Source: Rarobacter faecitabidus
GTDB lineage: Bacteria; Actinomycetota; Actinomycetes; Actinomycetales; Cellulomonadaceae
Reading direction: 5' to 3'
NCBI RefSeq assembly: GCF_006716265.1
Contig: NZ_VFOS01000001.1
Coordinates: forward strand, 1,488,001-1,552,000
Length of the DNA stretch: 64,000 nt
The notes beneath the pieces were generated by a model, which was not told where the DNA came from, did not search any database, and saw nothing but the letters and a program-made list of their open reading frames with translations. The position numbers and the translations under genes were made by a program. Positions 17,338 to 26,316 of the stretch are shown piece by piece (position 1 is the stretch's first letter; every line of letters begins with the position of its first letter).

Positions 17338-18807
17338 CTACTTGGTCAACTTGACCTTCGCCGTCGCCGAGACGAAGTTCTTCTTGGCCGCGGTGATCTT
17401 CACAGTCTTGGCCTTGGACTTCTTCTTCAGCGTGACCTTGACCTTGCCGTTCGCCTTGGTGAGGTAGGACTTTCCGAGGAATTTCACCTTGGCGCCCTTC
17501 ACCGGGCTCCCGGCGTCCGTCACGGTGACCGTGAACTTCTTGCCCTTCTTCGCCTTGGCCTTCTTGGGACTGACCTTCACGGAGAGCGCCGGGAGCAGTT
17601 GGACGTGGAACAGGTCCGCCTGGTTGGCCGTCGTCGCGTGCCCGGCGGTCAGGATGGCGTCCAGCCCCGGTCCGTACGCGTCGGTTTCGAGGTTGTAGAG
17701 GTAGGCGTTCTCGCTCCCCCACTTCAGCGATTGTCCCGTGCGCACGGCGCCTATCTTGGTGCCCGTCGGATTTGTGGAGGCAACGTGTAGTTCGCGGCCC
17801 TCCAGCCAGGACACCCAGAGTCGGTTGCCCGTCGGGGCGGCTGCCACCTTGACGCTCCTGAAGTAGTTGGCCTTGTTAGTCACCGTCCTTGCCTTGGTTG
17901 CGCCGAACTTCCAGAGCGCGATCGTGGAAGGGCTCGTGGCGTAGGCCGCGTAGACACCACCGGACTTAGGGCTGGCAAGACCGATGTTGCCCCCGGACCA
18001 GTAGGCGTTCGGACCGGATCCGGGCGCCCGCACGGCCTGGCCCACTGTGGGCCAGACCTGCTGCAGCCAGACCCCCTCGTCGGAACCTCCCCCGATGAAC
18101 CAGCCCGCCACGACGGCGCCCGACGCGTTGTCGCGAACCAGGGACAGGTTGTAGGAGTCGGCTCCGAGTGCCGCCTCCCGGCCGTGGAAATCACCGGACG
18201 CGGCAGCGATAGTCGGCGCGATCCCGATTCGGAAGGTCACGCGGTTGGTCGAGGTGGGGATCCGGCCGGTCACGACCGCAGAGCCAGAGGAGACCACGGC
18301 CAGGCCGTAGGCAGAGTGATAGCTGCTGTAGGAATCGGACAGTGACTCATTCGTGGCGACCGCCCAGTTGTCCCCGGCGCCGAGGCGCGAGAACGCCACA
18401 GTCTGGCTGAACGGGTCACTGGGCTCGCTCGTGCGCACACCCGAATAAGCGACGATGACCTGCCCATTGCTCAATCGGGCAAGGGCGGGATCGTGCTCAA
18501 TCGACATCCAGCCGCTGACCGCGGTAGACGTCTTGATGGCCTTGCCCTTCGCATTGATGCGAACGACCTTCACCGCCGAGTTACCGACGCTACCCTGCTG
18601 CCACCCCGCGAGGAGGTCGCTTCCCTGGCGCAGAATCGAGGGCGTCGTTGTGATTGACACGTCGTCGTTTGTGACCCTCGTCCAGGTGCCGTTGGTGCCG
18701 GCGTGGGAGGTGGTCGCGCCGACGATACCGGCGCTTGTGGCGAGCGCTGAAACCGCAATCGCCGTCGCTATTTTCCGCCACGCGGAGTCTTGCGTGTTTT
18801 GTACCAT
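17338..18807 (-). CDS. Secreted protein with Lys-rich C-terminal Ig-like domain
   Basis: A 489-residue exported protein. Residues 1-35 form a Sec signal peptide (MVQNTQDSAWRK, a hydrophobic core, cleavage after SHA). The central 350 residues have repeated beta-strand patterns suggestive of a beta-propeller (LLAGWQQG, VIVAYSG, LWVSWLEG). The last 80 residues form an Ig/invasin-like beta sandwich very rich in lysine, a layout common in actinobacterial extracellular proteins. The ATG at 18807 is preferred because TACGAT ends six bases upstream and the signal peptide starts there; a longer frame to 18864 is unlikely. Function unknown; a cell-surface role is inferred. Confidence 0.75.
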   Translation of the reverse strand: MVQNTQDSAWRKIATAIAVSALATSAGIVGATTSHAGTNGTWTRVTNDDVSITTTPSILRQGSDLLAGWQQGSVGNSAVKVVRINAKGKAIKTSTAVSGWMSIEHDPALARLSNGQVIVAYSGVRTSEPSDPFSQTVAFSRLGAGDNWAVATNESLSDSYSSYHSAYGLAVVSSGSAVVTGRIPTSTNRVTFRIGIAPTIAAASGDFHGREAALGADSYNLSLVRDNASGAVVAGWFIGGGSDEGVWLQQVWPTVGQAVRAPGSGPNAYWSGGNIGLASPKSGGVYAAYATSPSTIALWKFGATKARTVTNKANYFRSVKVAAAPTGNRLWVSWLEGRELHVASTNPTGTKIGAVRTGQSLKWGSENAYLYNLETDAYGPGLDAILTAGHATTANQADLFHVQLLPALSVKVSPKKAKAKKGKKFTVTVTDAGSPVKGAKVKFLGKSYLTKANGKVKVTLKKKSKAKTVKITAAKKNFVSATAKVKLTK

Positions 18808-18902
18808 TTTCGAATCGTATGCCCGCGCACTCCACCGGACAACCGATGTCCACCAGCGGGTCAATTTGCTACGGGTGGGGGTTGTAGGCGAGAGTCGGGT
18901 TC

Positions 18903-19598
18903 ATGGCATGGTTCTCGCGCTCGCGCCCCGTCGACCCCAACTGGCACGAGTCATGGGACGCTGCGACGCACCGCGTACTCCTCCACGTCCCATTCGCGCC
19001 CGCGTCTCCCGCGACATCGGATACGGCGGAAGAACTCTCCCAGGCGATCGTGCACGCCGTCCGCGCGGTGCAGGCCGGCGACGTGGGTTCGTCCATTCCG
19101 GATGGCGTGACCGAGGCCACCGTCGCGATCCTCGTCGAGCCCGAGCGCAGGGGGCTCGGCGACCTGGAACGTCACACCGTCGACATTCTGCGCGAGTCGC
19201 TGGGCTCCTCGATCCCGCTCGAGGTCGCCGAAACTTCGGTGCCGGATGTCGAGGAGGACGACCCGGACAGCGACCCCGAGGTGGGTGCCGCGGAACTCGC
19301 GTGGGACGAGGCCGCCAAGTCGCTCGTCATCAAGGTCGCGTTGCCGGAGACCAGCATCGAGGCACGGGTGGCTCGGCTCATGAAGACCGCGTTCAACAGC
19401 GGTCTCGCCGCCATCGCGTCCGCCCCGGCCCAGGGGCTGGTGCCCGACGATGTCCGGGGTTCCGAGACCTACGACCTCCACCTGATTCTGCAGCCGGGCA
19501 CGCCGCAAGGCGGCCGCGTCAACGCAGTGGAATCCACGCTCCGAGGTGCGCTGAGGAAGACGAAGGTCACGCTCTGCGTCGAGTTCGCCAGCGCCTGA
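18903..19598 (+). CDS. Hypothetical protein
   Basis: A 231-residue cytoplasmic-looking protein with no signal peptide or membrane segment. It has two alpha/beta-like halves joined by an acidic linker near residues 113-125 (DVEEDDPDSDPEVG). Both halves have long helices followed by strands (TVAILVEPERRGLGDLERHT; YDLHLILQPG), perhaps a duplicated fold, but I do not recognise the family. It is divergent from the secreted-protein gene and convergent with cimA. Codon use matches its neighbours, so it is likely real. Confidence 0.6.
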   Translation: MAWFSRSRPVDPNWHESWDAATHRVLLHVPFAPASPATSDTAEELSQAIVHAVRAVQAGDVGSSIPDGVTEATVAILVEPERRGLGDLERHTVDILRESLGSSIPLEVAETSVPDVEEDDPDSDPEVGAAELAWDEAAKSLVIKVALPETSIEARVARLMKTAFNSGLAAIASAPAQGLVPDDVRGSETYDLHLILQPGTPQGGRVNAVESTLRGALRKTKVTLCVEFASA

Positions 19599-19723
19599 GA
19601 CGCGGGCCGGAAGAATCCGAGTCGAAGCGAGCGAATCGCATCCCGCCACGGGCGGCGTTGCAGCAGCGATCCCGAATGGCGCAGGTACGGCGCCGTCCCG
19701 ACGAGACTCACCCTCAGTAGCGG

Positions 19724-19806
19724 GGCATCGGCCTAGCGCTAACCGGCCTAGCACTAACCGGCCTGGCATCGGCCTAGCGCTCACCGGCCTGGCATCGGCC
19801 TAGCGC
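19724..19806. repeat. Short interspersed repeats at the 3' end of cimA
   Basis: The core GGCATCGGCCTAGCGC occurs at 19724, 19765 and 19791, with partial copies (CCGGCCTAGCACTAACC) between. The last copy overlaps the cimA stop codon. CCGGCCTA/TAGGCCGG-type arms could fold into short hairpins, so the array may act in termination between the convergent genes, but no T-run is present. The gap 19599-19723 shows nothing else. Confidence 0.6.
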
Positions 19807-21395
19807 GGATCGATGCCCTCGCGCCGCAGGCCGTAGATGGCGGAGTCCGTCAGCGCTTCCCATGACGCCTCGAGCACGTTGGGGCCTACGCCCACCGTCG
19901 ACCACGTGCTCACGCCGTCCGTGGTTTCGATCAGGACGCGGGTGATCGCGTCTGTGCCGTGCGTCTCGTCGAGGATGCGCACTTTGAAGTCCACGAGTTC
20001 GAACTTGTTGATCTCGGGGTAGACCTGCTCCAAGGCCACTCGCAAGGCGTGGTCGAGAGCGTTGACCGGTCCGTTGCCCTCCCCGATGGTGACGATTCGC
20101 TCACCGCCGGCCACGAGTTTGACCGTGGCTTCGGCGCTGGCCTGGGTGCCGCGAGGGCCGACCCGCTCCACGATCGCACGCCAGGACTCCACGGCGAAGT
20201 ACTTGGGGCGAGTGCCCTCGAGTTCCTCGACTAGGAGAAGCTCGAACGACGCGTCGGCCGCGTCGAAAACGTAGCCGTTGGCTTCCGCGTCCTTGACCCT
20301 ATTTGTGATCGCCGTCAGCACGTCCGAACGGCCGGCCAGATCGAAGCCGAGCTCACGACCCTTGAGTTCGATAGAGGCGCGGCCGGCCATCTCGGAGACG
20401 AGCATCCGCATGTCGTTGCCGACGCGCGTCGGATCCATGTGCTGATAAAGGTCGGGGTCGACCTTGATGGCGCTCGCGTGGAGACCGGCTTTGTGAGCGA
20501 ACGCGCTCGCGCCGACGTATGGCTGGCGGCCGTAGGGCGTGATGTTGGTGATCTCGGAGATCTGATGCGCGACGTGCGTGGCGTTGGCCAGGTCTCCGGC
20601 CAGGGTCTTCAGGTCGTACTTGACCTCGAGGTTTGCGATCACGGTCAAGAGGTCGGCGTTCCCGGTGCGTTCCCCGTAGCCGTTGACGGTTCCCTGCACG
20701 TGGCGGGCGCCTGCGTTCACGGCGGCGAGCGTATTTGCGACCGCGCACCCGGTGTCATTGTGCGCGTGCATGCCGAGGATGGTCTCCGGGGTTCCCGTGC
20801 CGGTCGCCTCGCGCAGCTCGGCGACGATCTCGCCTACCCATTCGGGCAGCATGCCACCGTTGGTGTCACAGAGGATCACGGCCTCGGCGCCCGCCTCGAA
20901 GGCGACCTCGACGGCGCGCGTGGTGTAGCGAGGATCGAAGCGATATCCGTCGAAGAAGTGTTCCGCATCCACCATGACCCGCCGGCCCTGCTGACGCAGT
21001 AGCGCAACCGTGTCCTGGATCATCGCTAGATTCTCATCCGGGGTGGTCTTGAGCGCGCGCTCGACGTGGCGGATGTCGGACTTCGCAACGAGGGTGACAA
21101 CGGGTGCCTCAGAGTCCAGCAGCGCCCGAACCTGCGGGTCCGCGTCGGCGCTCACCCCGGCCTTGCGCGTTGCCCCGAATGCTGCCAGCACGGCGTTGCG
21201 GAACTTGAGCTCACGCCGAGCGCGCGAGAAGAAATCGGTGTCCTTGGGAATTGCACCCGGCCAGCCACCCTCGATGAACCCGACGCCCAATTCGTCCAGG
21301 AGAGTTGCGATGGCGATCTTGTCATTGACGGAGACGTTCATGCCTTCTTGCTGCGCACCATCGCGCAACGTCGTGTCGTAGACCTGAAAGTTCAT
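19800..21395 (-). CDS. cimA: Citramalate synthase
   Basis: A 531-residue member of the DRE-TIM metallolyase family that condenses pyruvate and acetyl-CoA to (R)-citramalate, the first step of the threonine-independent route to 2-oxobutyrate and isoleucine. N-terminal YDTTLRDGAQQEGMNVS is the catalytic/metal signature; GMHAHNDTGCAVANT and NGYGERTGNADL follow; a LeuA-type allosteric domain occupies the last 150 residues. LeuA and homocitrate synthase are relatives, but the DGAQQEG signature and length fit citramalate synthase. Expression is probably controlled by the attenuator at 21449-21541. The start follows a GAAAGAG ribosome site. Confidence 0.9.
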   Translation of the reverse strand: MNFQVYDTTLRDGAQQEGMNVSVNDKIAIATLLDELGVGFIEGGWPGAIPKDTDFFSRARRELKFRNAVLAAFGATRKAGVSADADPQVRALLDSEAPVVTLVAKSDIRHVERALKTTPDENLAMIQDTVALLRQQGRRVMVDAEHFFDGYRFDPRYTTRAVEVAFEAGAEAVILCDTNGGMLPEWVGEIVAELREATGTGTPETILGMHAHNDTGCAVANTLAAVNAGARHVQGTVNGYGERTGNADLLTVIANLEVKYDLKTLAGDLANATHVAHQISEITNITPYGRQPYVGASAFAHKAGLHASAIKVDPDLYQHMDPTRVGNDMRMLVSEMAGRASIELKGRELGFDLAGRSDVLTAITNRVKDAEANGYVFDAADASFELLLVEELEGTRPKYFAVESWRAIVERVGPRGTQASAEATVKLVAGGERIVTIGEGNGPVNALDHALRVALEQVYPEINKFELVDFKVRILDETHGTDAITRVLIETTDGVSTWSTVGVGPNVLEASWEALTDSAIYGLRREGIDPR

Positions 21396-21448
21396 GGCGG
21401 GTCTCTTTCGAATCGTGCCTTGGCTGGCTTAGTCGGGCGTGCGAGCAA

Positions 21449-21475
21449 CAAAAAAACCCCCCAGCATGGGAGGTT
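21449..21475 (-). terminator. Attenuator terminator of cimA
   Basis: On the minus strand ACCTCCC-ATGCT-GGGGGGT forms a six- to seven-pair hairpin, followed directly by a run of seven U residues: a canonical intrinsic terminator. It sits between the leader peptide (stop at 21500) and cimA (start 21395), so it would stop transcription before cimA unless the leader region refolds. This is the terminator half of a classical attenuator. Confidence 0.85.
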
Positions 21476-21499
21476 GGCGCGCCGATTCCGTAACTGGAA

Positions 21500-21541
21500 T
21501 CAGACGCGCTCGGCAATAATGACCACGGCTTCGTTGCTCAC
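21500..21541 (-). CDS. cimA leader peptide (attenuation)
   Basis: A 13-codon frame from GTG at 21541 encodes MSNEAVVIIAERV and stops at 21500. Four consecutive codons (Val-Val-Ile-Ile) are for branched-chain amino acids, so scarcity of charged tRNA-Val or tRNA-Ile would stall the ribosome there and favour read-through into cimA. The GTG lies six bases after a GACAAT -10, so the leader is probably translated from a leaderless transcript. It resembles the ilvB leader at 34647-34691 (AV-rich centre, then ER). Confidence 0.8.
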   Translation of the reverse strand: MSNEAVVIIAERV

Positions 21542-21547
21542 CCGTTC

Positions 21548-21577
21548 ATTGTCACACGCGCGCGGGGATACGTGCAA
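21548..21577 (-). promoter_or_regulatory. cimA leader promoter
   Basis: -35 TTGCAC at 21572-21577 and -10 GACAAT at 21548-21553 are separated by 18 bp. The transcription start should fall at or within a base or two of the leader GTG at 21541, consistent with leaderless translation of the leader peptide. Confidence 0.75.
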
Positions 21578-21688
21578 CGCTCCCCGCCCCATACGCACTG
21601 GATCAGCAGCGTTCTCGAGTGAGTGGCGGGCGCGAAACGTTTGCGGAAACAACCGCAAATAGTACTCGACATCCAACAACTCTAGCAA

Positions 21689-21704
21689 TGTGATTTATTT
21701 CACA
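21689..21704. promoter_or_regulatory. Crp/GlxR-type palindromic operator
   Basis: TGTGATTTATTTCACA is a perfect TGTGA-N6-TCACA inverted repeat, the consensus bound by Crp family cAMP-responsive regulators (GlxR in corynebacteria). It sits in the 512-bp divergent gap between cimA and a secreted-protein gene, 204 bp before the latter's start and about 112 bp upstream of the cimA -35. It could act on either. The other parts of this gap are the cimA leader region and no further gene. Confidence 0.7.
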
Positions 21705-21907
21705 GATCGGCAGTTCGTAGGCTTTCGACGTGCACGGCGAGGCGTTTTCCCCCAACCTGGAGGAGTACGGAACGAAGCACGAGCGCCGTGGTTGCACCCC
21801 GCAGGAATCCCGACCGGGGTGGGCCGCTCGCACGCCGAGGCGAACCAGGAATGGCCATACCAGCGCCAAGTCTGACCATGCCTCAGCCCCAGGAAAGGAA
21901 GAATGGG

Positions 21908-22750
21908 ATGAATACCCACCGCATCAAATTCGCTGCCATCGCATCGGCGTTCGCCCTGGCCGGCGGCCTCGGGCTGGCCGCCGCGCCCGCAGCAACCGCA
22001 GCACCCGCACCAGGGGCCTTCGCAGTATCGAGCATCGGTAAGCTCCCCTCGACCATCAAACTCACGAAGTCGACGAAGGAGCATGCCTTCACCGTCAGCC
22101 TCACCGGCACCCCGGCCGACGCCGGATACACGGACTCCAACGGCGATGGCGCGTACGTTTCCTACCGCGCCACTACCGCCGACTATTCGAGCTGGTACAA
22201 GGCGACGCGAGTCAGCACGGTCGTGAAGAAGGCCAACGTCATTCAGCCGACGATCTGGGGCCCGACCACGGCGTTCGCAACCGGCACGGTTGCAGGATTC
22301 ACCTTGCGAGTCTCCCCGTACACGACGCCGGGCAAGTACAACGTCTCGGTTCCGATCACCCAGAGCCAGTCCGTCGGCTATGACCCCACCACCAAGGTAA
22401 CCAGGTGGGTAACCAAGACGGTCACGATCGTGGCACCCGCAGCGGTGGGCAAGAGCCAGACCTCGTACAGCAGCAACACATGGAAGACCGGTCAGACGGC
22501 GAAGATCACCGTGCGCGCACCCGAGTTCAAGAAGGGCGCCAAGGCGTATCTCTACTACCGGGCGCCGGGAGCGAAGAAGTTCAAGGTCGTCGCGAAGAAG
22601 AAGTTCACCAAGGCGAAGTACTCGCGCGTTACCGTGACGCTCAAGAGCAAGAAGTTGCGCGTCGGTGGACGAGCCTACGTCAAGGTGAGCAAGAACAAGT
22701 ACGCCAAGGCCTACAAGTTCAAGTCGCAGAAGATCAAGCGCATGTACTGA
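21908..22750 (+). CDS. Secreted protein with Lys-rich tail
   Basis: A 280-residue exported protein. Residues 1-32 are a Sec signal peptide (MNTHRIKF, alanine-rich core, cleavage after ATA or AAP). Two beta-rich regions follow; the first resembles an immunoglobulin-like fold (VSYRATTADYSSWYKA), the second, about 190-280, is strongly basic with repeated KKF, KAK and SKK patterns. The start at 21908 follows GGAAAGGAAG. A strong terminator begins 14 bases after the stop. Likely a monocistronic cell-wall-associated or extracellular protein; function unknown. Confidence 0.8.
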   Translation: MNTHRIKFAAIASAFALAGGLGLAAAPAATAAPAPGAFAVSSIGKLPSTIKLTKSTKEHAFTVSLTGTPADAGYTDSNGDGAYVSYRATTADYSSWYKATRVSTVVKKANVIQPTIWGPTTAFATGTVAGFTLRVSPYTTPGKYNVSVPITQSQSVGYDPTTKVTRWVTKTVTIVAPAAVGKSQTSYSSNTWKTGQTAKITVRAPEFKKGAKAYLYYRAPGAKKFKVVAKKKFTKAKYSRVTVTLKSKKLRVGGRAYVKVSKNKYAKAYKFKSQKIKRMY

Positions 22751-22763
22751 CGCCAAACAGCAA

Positions 22764-22805
22764 GGCGGGGCGGATGAACTAGACGTTCATCCGCCCCGCC
22801 TTTTT
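22764..22805 (+). terminator. Strong intrinsic terminator
   Basis: A perfect 16-bp stem (GGCGGGGCGGATGAAC / GTTCATCCGCCCCGCC) with a five-base loop TAGAC, followed by TTTTT at 22801-22805. It ends transcription of the secreted-protein gene. Confidence 0.95.
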
Positions 22806-22877
22806 GCTTGCCGGAAACGACACTCGCACGCCCGGGCCGGCACCCATTCGGCAGTCAGGCGAAGCGCGATCGTCCGA

Positions 22878-23990
22878 TCACGCCAATCGCGTCAGCCAGC
22901 CGTAGCGGTCCTCGACCTTGCCTGTCTGGATACCGGTGAGTTCCTCGCGCAGGGCCATCGTGAGTTGTCCGGCGCCGCCGTCCGCGACGGTGACGTCGAT
23001 GTCGGTGCTCTTGAACCCGCCGATCGGCGTGATCACGGCGGCAGTGCCGCACGCGAAAACCTCGGCGACCGAGCCGTCCTGAATGCCTGCGATCAATTCC
23101 GACAGGGCGATCTTGCGTTCCACGACCTGGTGACCGCGGTCGCGTGCGAGTTGCAGGATGGAGGAACGCGTCACGCCTTCGAGGATCGTGCCGGTCAGTT
23201 CCGGCGTCTCAACGGTGCCGTCGGACTTCACGACGAAGAGGTTCATGCCGCCGAGTTCTTCGAGGTACGTTTCGGTGACATCGTCGAGGAAAGCCACCTG
23301 CTCGCAACCCTGCTCGTATGCCTCGATCTGCGGCAGGAGGGAAGCGGCGTAGTTCCCGCCGCACTTGGCCGCGCCGGTTCCGCCCTTGCCCGCCCGGTGA
23401 TAGTCCTGGGCGATCCAGATGGAGACGGGCTTGACGCCATCGGCGAAGTACGAGCCGACCGGCGAGGCGATGACCAGGTACTCGACTTCGTGGCTCGCCC
23501 GGACGCCCAGGAAGGTCTCCGAGGCGTACATGAAGGGCCGCAGGTAGAGGCTGAAACCCTCCGCGTCCGGCACCCAGTCGACGTCCTGGCGTACCAGCGC
23601 GACGAGAGAACCTATGAAGTCCTCGGTGCTGAGTTCAGGGAGTGCCAGGCGCCGCGCAGAGCGGCGGAAGCGCGCCGCATTCGCCTCGGGGCGGAATGTC
23701 CAGACCGAGCCGTCCGCATGGCGGTAAGCCTTCAGCCCTTCGAAGATCTCCTGCGCGTAGTGCAGGACGGCTGCCGCGGGATCCAGGAGCAGGGGGCCGT
23801 ATTCCACCACCCGACGGTCCCGCCAACCGCCGTCGATGTTCCAGGTGATCCTGGCCATGTGGTCCGAAAATACGGTGCCGAACCTCGGTGCGCGCAGTTC
23901 GGCGGCGCGTTCCTCAGCAGAGGTGGGGTTCGATGTGGGGTACACCTCGAACGAGCGTGCTAGTTCGCCGAGGTCCAATGAAGTACTCAT
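22878..23990 (-). CDS. ilvE: Branched-chain amino acid aminotransferase
   Basis: A 370-residue class IV PLP aminotransferase catalysing the last step of Val, Ile and Leu synthesis. Seen: YAQEIFEGLKAYRHADG, YLRPFMYASETFLGV, TGAAKCGGNYAASL with the PLP lysine, YLEELGGMNLF, and near the C-terminus the phosphate-loop ACGTAAVITPIG. Length and features fit the BCAT type II group. The ATG at 23990 is preceded by GAAAGG. The 160-bp gap to leuB contains a hairpin (GGCACC, eight-base loop, GGTGCC at 24121-24140) and a possible promoter (TAAAGT -10), so ilvE is probably transcribed on its own. Confidence 0.95.
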   Translation of the reverse strand: MSTSLDLGELARSFEVYPTSNPTSAEERAAELRAPRFGTVFSDHMARITWNIDGGWRDRRVVEYGPLLLDPAAAVLHYAQEIFEGLKAYRHADGSVWTFRPEANAARFRRSARRLALPELSTEDFIGSLVALVRQDVDWVPDAEGFSLYLRPFMYASETFLGVRASHEVEYLVIASPVGSYFADGVKPVSIWIAQDYHRAGKGGTGAAKCGGNYAASLLPQIEAYEQGCEQVAFLDDVTETYLEELGGMNLFVVKSDGTVETPELTGTILEGVTRSSILQLARDRGHQVVERKIALSELIAGIQDGSVAEVFACGTAAVITPIGGFKSTDIDVTVADGGAGQLTMALREELTGIQTGKVEDRYGWLTRLA

Positions 23991-24150
23991 GATTGTTTCT
24001 GGCCTTTCACCATAAGAACCGGGGTGCAGCTCGCGGCTGGGTTCCCCAGGTACGACTTTATCTGGTGAGGACGACCGAGGTGAACGTTCGGTTCCTGATG
24101 GGGAGCCAGAACGTGGATCCGGCACCGGGATCATGGTGCCGCGATGACCG

Positions 24151-25194
24151 TTAGTCGCGCAGGAGGGCGACCAGGTCGGATCCGACCTCGGTCGTCGAGC
24201 GGACTCGGTCGCCACGGGAGGCCAGGTCGGCGGCGATAGCCGCCTCGACCTTTGCCGCCTCGTTGGTCAGACCGAGGTGATCGAGCAGCAGCGCGACCGA
24301 GGCCACGGTAGCCGTCGGGTCGGCCTTGCCCTGGCCCGCGATGTCGGGCGCTGATCCGTGCACGGGCTCGAACATCGACGGGGCGGTGCGGTCGGCGTTG
24401 ATATTGGCCGATGCGGCAAGTCCGATACCGCCGACGATCGCCGCGGCCTGGTCCGTCAGGATGTCGCCGAACAGGTTGTCGGTCACGATCACGTCGAACC
24501 GCGACGGGTTCGTCGTCAAGAAGATGGTGGCCGCGTCCACGTGCAGGTAGTCGGTCGTGACGTCCGGGAACTCGGCGTTCACGGCCTCGACGGTCCGGCG
24601 CCACAAGTGGCCGGCGTGCACGAGGACGTTGTGCTTGTGCACGAGAGTCAGGTGCTTGGCTGGGCGGGCCGCGGCTCGGGTGAACGCATCGCGGACAACG
24701 CGCTCGACACCGAAGGCGGTGTTGACGGAAACCTCATTGGCGACCTCGTGCGGCGTCCCGACGCGGATCGCGCCGCCGTTACCGACGTACGGTCCTTCGG
24801 TTCCCTCGCGAACTACGATGAAGTCGATGTCGCCCGGGTTGGCCAGCGGTGACTTGACTCCCTGGTACAGCTTGGCGGGGCGCAGGTTGACGTACTGATC
24901 GAGGCTGAATCGCAACTTCAGGAGCAGCCCGCGCTCCAGCACACCGGAGGGAACGGTTGGGTCGCCGATCGCGCCGAGCAGGATCGCGTCGTGCTCGCGG
25001 ATCGAGGCGAGATCCTCGTCCGTCAGGGTGTCGCCGGTGCGGTGCCAGCGGGCGGCGCCGAGGTCGAACTTGGTCTGGTCAATGGTCACGCCGCTGTTCG
25101 CGGTCACCGCCTCAAGGACCCGCAAGCCCTGTTCTACAACCTCGATGCCAATGCCATCGCCGGGGATAACTGCCAGTTTGATGTTGCGGGTCAT
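24151..25194 (-). CDS. leuB: 3-isopropylmalate dehydrogenase
   Basis: A 347-residue NAD-dependent beta-decarboxylating dehydrogenase that oxidises 3-isopropylmalate in leucine synthesis and may also oxidise beta-methylmalate on the citramalate route. Signatures: [10 protein letters not shown] at the N-terminus, [14 protein letters not shown], the [19 protein letters not shown] metal/substrate motif and the [20 protein letters not shown] cofactor loop. The ATG at 25194 lies six bases after a TATGCT -10, so it is probably leaderless. LysG lies upstream on the same strand. Confidence 0.95.
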   Translation of the reverse strand: MTRNIKLAVIPGDGIGIEVVEQGLRVLEAVTANSGVTIDQTKFDLGAARWHRTGDTLTDEDLASIREHDAILLGAIGDPTVPSGVLERGLLLKLRFSLDQYVNLRPAKLYQGVKSPLANPGDIDFIVVREGTEGPYVGNGGAIRVGTPHEVANEVSVNTAFGVERVVRDAFTRAAARPAKHLTLVHKHNVLVHAGHLWRRTVEAVNAEFPDVTTDYLHVDAATIFLTTNPSRFDVIVTDNLFGDILTDQAAAIVGGIGLAASANINADRTAPSMFEPVHGSAPDIAGQGKADPTATVASVALLLDHLGLTNEAAKVEAAIAADLASRGDRVRSTTEVGSDLVALLRD

Positions 25195-25317
25195 GGGAAG
25201 AGCATAGTCGTAAGTCCGCCCCTCGGACACATCGATCTCATGATTCGACACAAATTCGTTGCGATAAAGGCGCTCCTCACGCCCGCAAGAGTCCCATCTC
25301 CGCACTCCTTCGTTGTC

Positions 25318-26316
25318 TCAGCGCCGTAGGGCCTCGCTGGCCGCCTCTGCGATGCGCTCCACCAAGGCGTCGAGCGAGGACGAATGCAGTCGCTGGCGCT
25401 GGAGGTAAAGCGGCACGTCGATGTGCTCGCCGGGATCGATGTCCACGAGCCCGCCCTGCTCGCCTACCCCACTCTGCCGCCCGCCCTCGCCCTGCCGGTT
25501 GCGGGATTGATCGGCTTGCAGATCGTCAATGAGTCCCCAGCCCATCGACGCATCGATCGCTCGTTTGAAATCCGCGCTTGCCGGCACGTAGTGCGTCGGC
25601 GGCGCGATGGTCTTCAAGCCGTCAGCTCCATCGCTCGAGGTGCTGACCCAACGTTCGGCGCGCAGTCCCCAGCGATCGCGCAGATAACGGGCCTGGAGGC
25701 CGTCCTGACGGTCGAAATTGATCATGGGCGCACGTGCGAGGGCCGGTGCGCCGAGCCCATCGGGGAACCACTTGTTTACGAAGTCCTGGCTGGCCCAGGC
25801 GCGGTAGCGCATCTTGCCGAGAAAGCTCACCCGACATCCGGGGACCGGTTCAGCCACTGTCGAGATCGCCGCTACGGCATTCCCTTCGCGAATCTTGTCC
25901 AGAGAGTGGTTCTCGTCCTCTCGCAGGATCTCGATGTCCGCCGTCTGCCCGACATCAGCCAAGGGACGCAGCGCCCATGTCGCGAGTGCGTCCGCGGAGA
26001 TGACGACCGTGAGCCTGGGTCTCGAGGACGAGTTCTCCCTCCCGCTCGGCTCAGTCGCGATGCCAAGGGCCGTGAACAGATCGGCTTGCTGGAGGAGGAG
26101 GTTGCTTGCGTAATTCGCGACTTCGCGGCCCGCTGCGGTGAGTGCTGCCGGCCTACCGCGCTGGACGAGCACCTTCCCGGCCGCGGTTTCGAGTGCGCGG
26201 ACTCGCTGGCTGACTGCCGATGGCGTGATGTGCAGGAACTGCGCCGCAGCTTCGAAGCTGCCGGTCTGCGCTATCGCGTCCAGGGTCTCCAGCTGCTCCA
26301 CCGATAGATTTACCAT
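25318..26316 (-). CDS. lysG: LysR-type regulator of the LysG/ArgP family
   Basis: A 332-residue LTTR with an N-terminal winged helix (FEAAAQFLHITPSAVSQRVRALE) and an effector domain. It is divergent from a LysE exporter gene 68 bp away, the classical LysG-LysE arrangement in which LysG senses basic amino acids and activates export. The effector domain carries an extra hydrophilic stretch at about residues 267-292 (rich in Gln, Gly, Arg), absent from the approximately 290-residue relatives I recall. TAAGAT ends six bases before the ATG, so it appears leaderless. Confidence 0.85.
   Translation of the reverse strand: MVNLSVEQLETLDAIAQTGSFEAAAQFLHITPSAVSQRVRALETAAGKVLVQRGRPAALTAAGREVANYASNLLLQQADLFTALGIATEPSGRENSSSRPRLTVVISADALATWALRPLADVGQTADIEILREDENHSLDKIREGNAVAAISTVAEPVPGCRVSFLGKMRYRAWASQDFVNKWFPDGLGAPALARAPMINFDRQDGLQARYLRDRWGLRAERWVSTSSDGADGLKTIAPPTHYVPASADFKRAIDASMGWGLIDDLQADQSRNRQGEGGRQSGVGEQGGLVDIDPGEHIDVPLYLQRQRLHSSSLDALVERIAEAASEALRR

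Noticed and set aside
24121-24140. Hairpin GGCACC/GGTGCC between leuB and ilvE as an attenuator or riboswitch
   Set aside because: Short stem, no U-tract and no leader peptide with branched-chain codons; only noted under ilvE.
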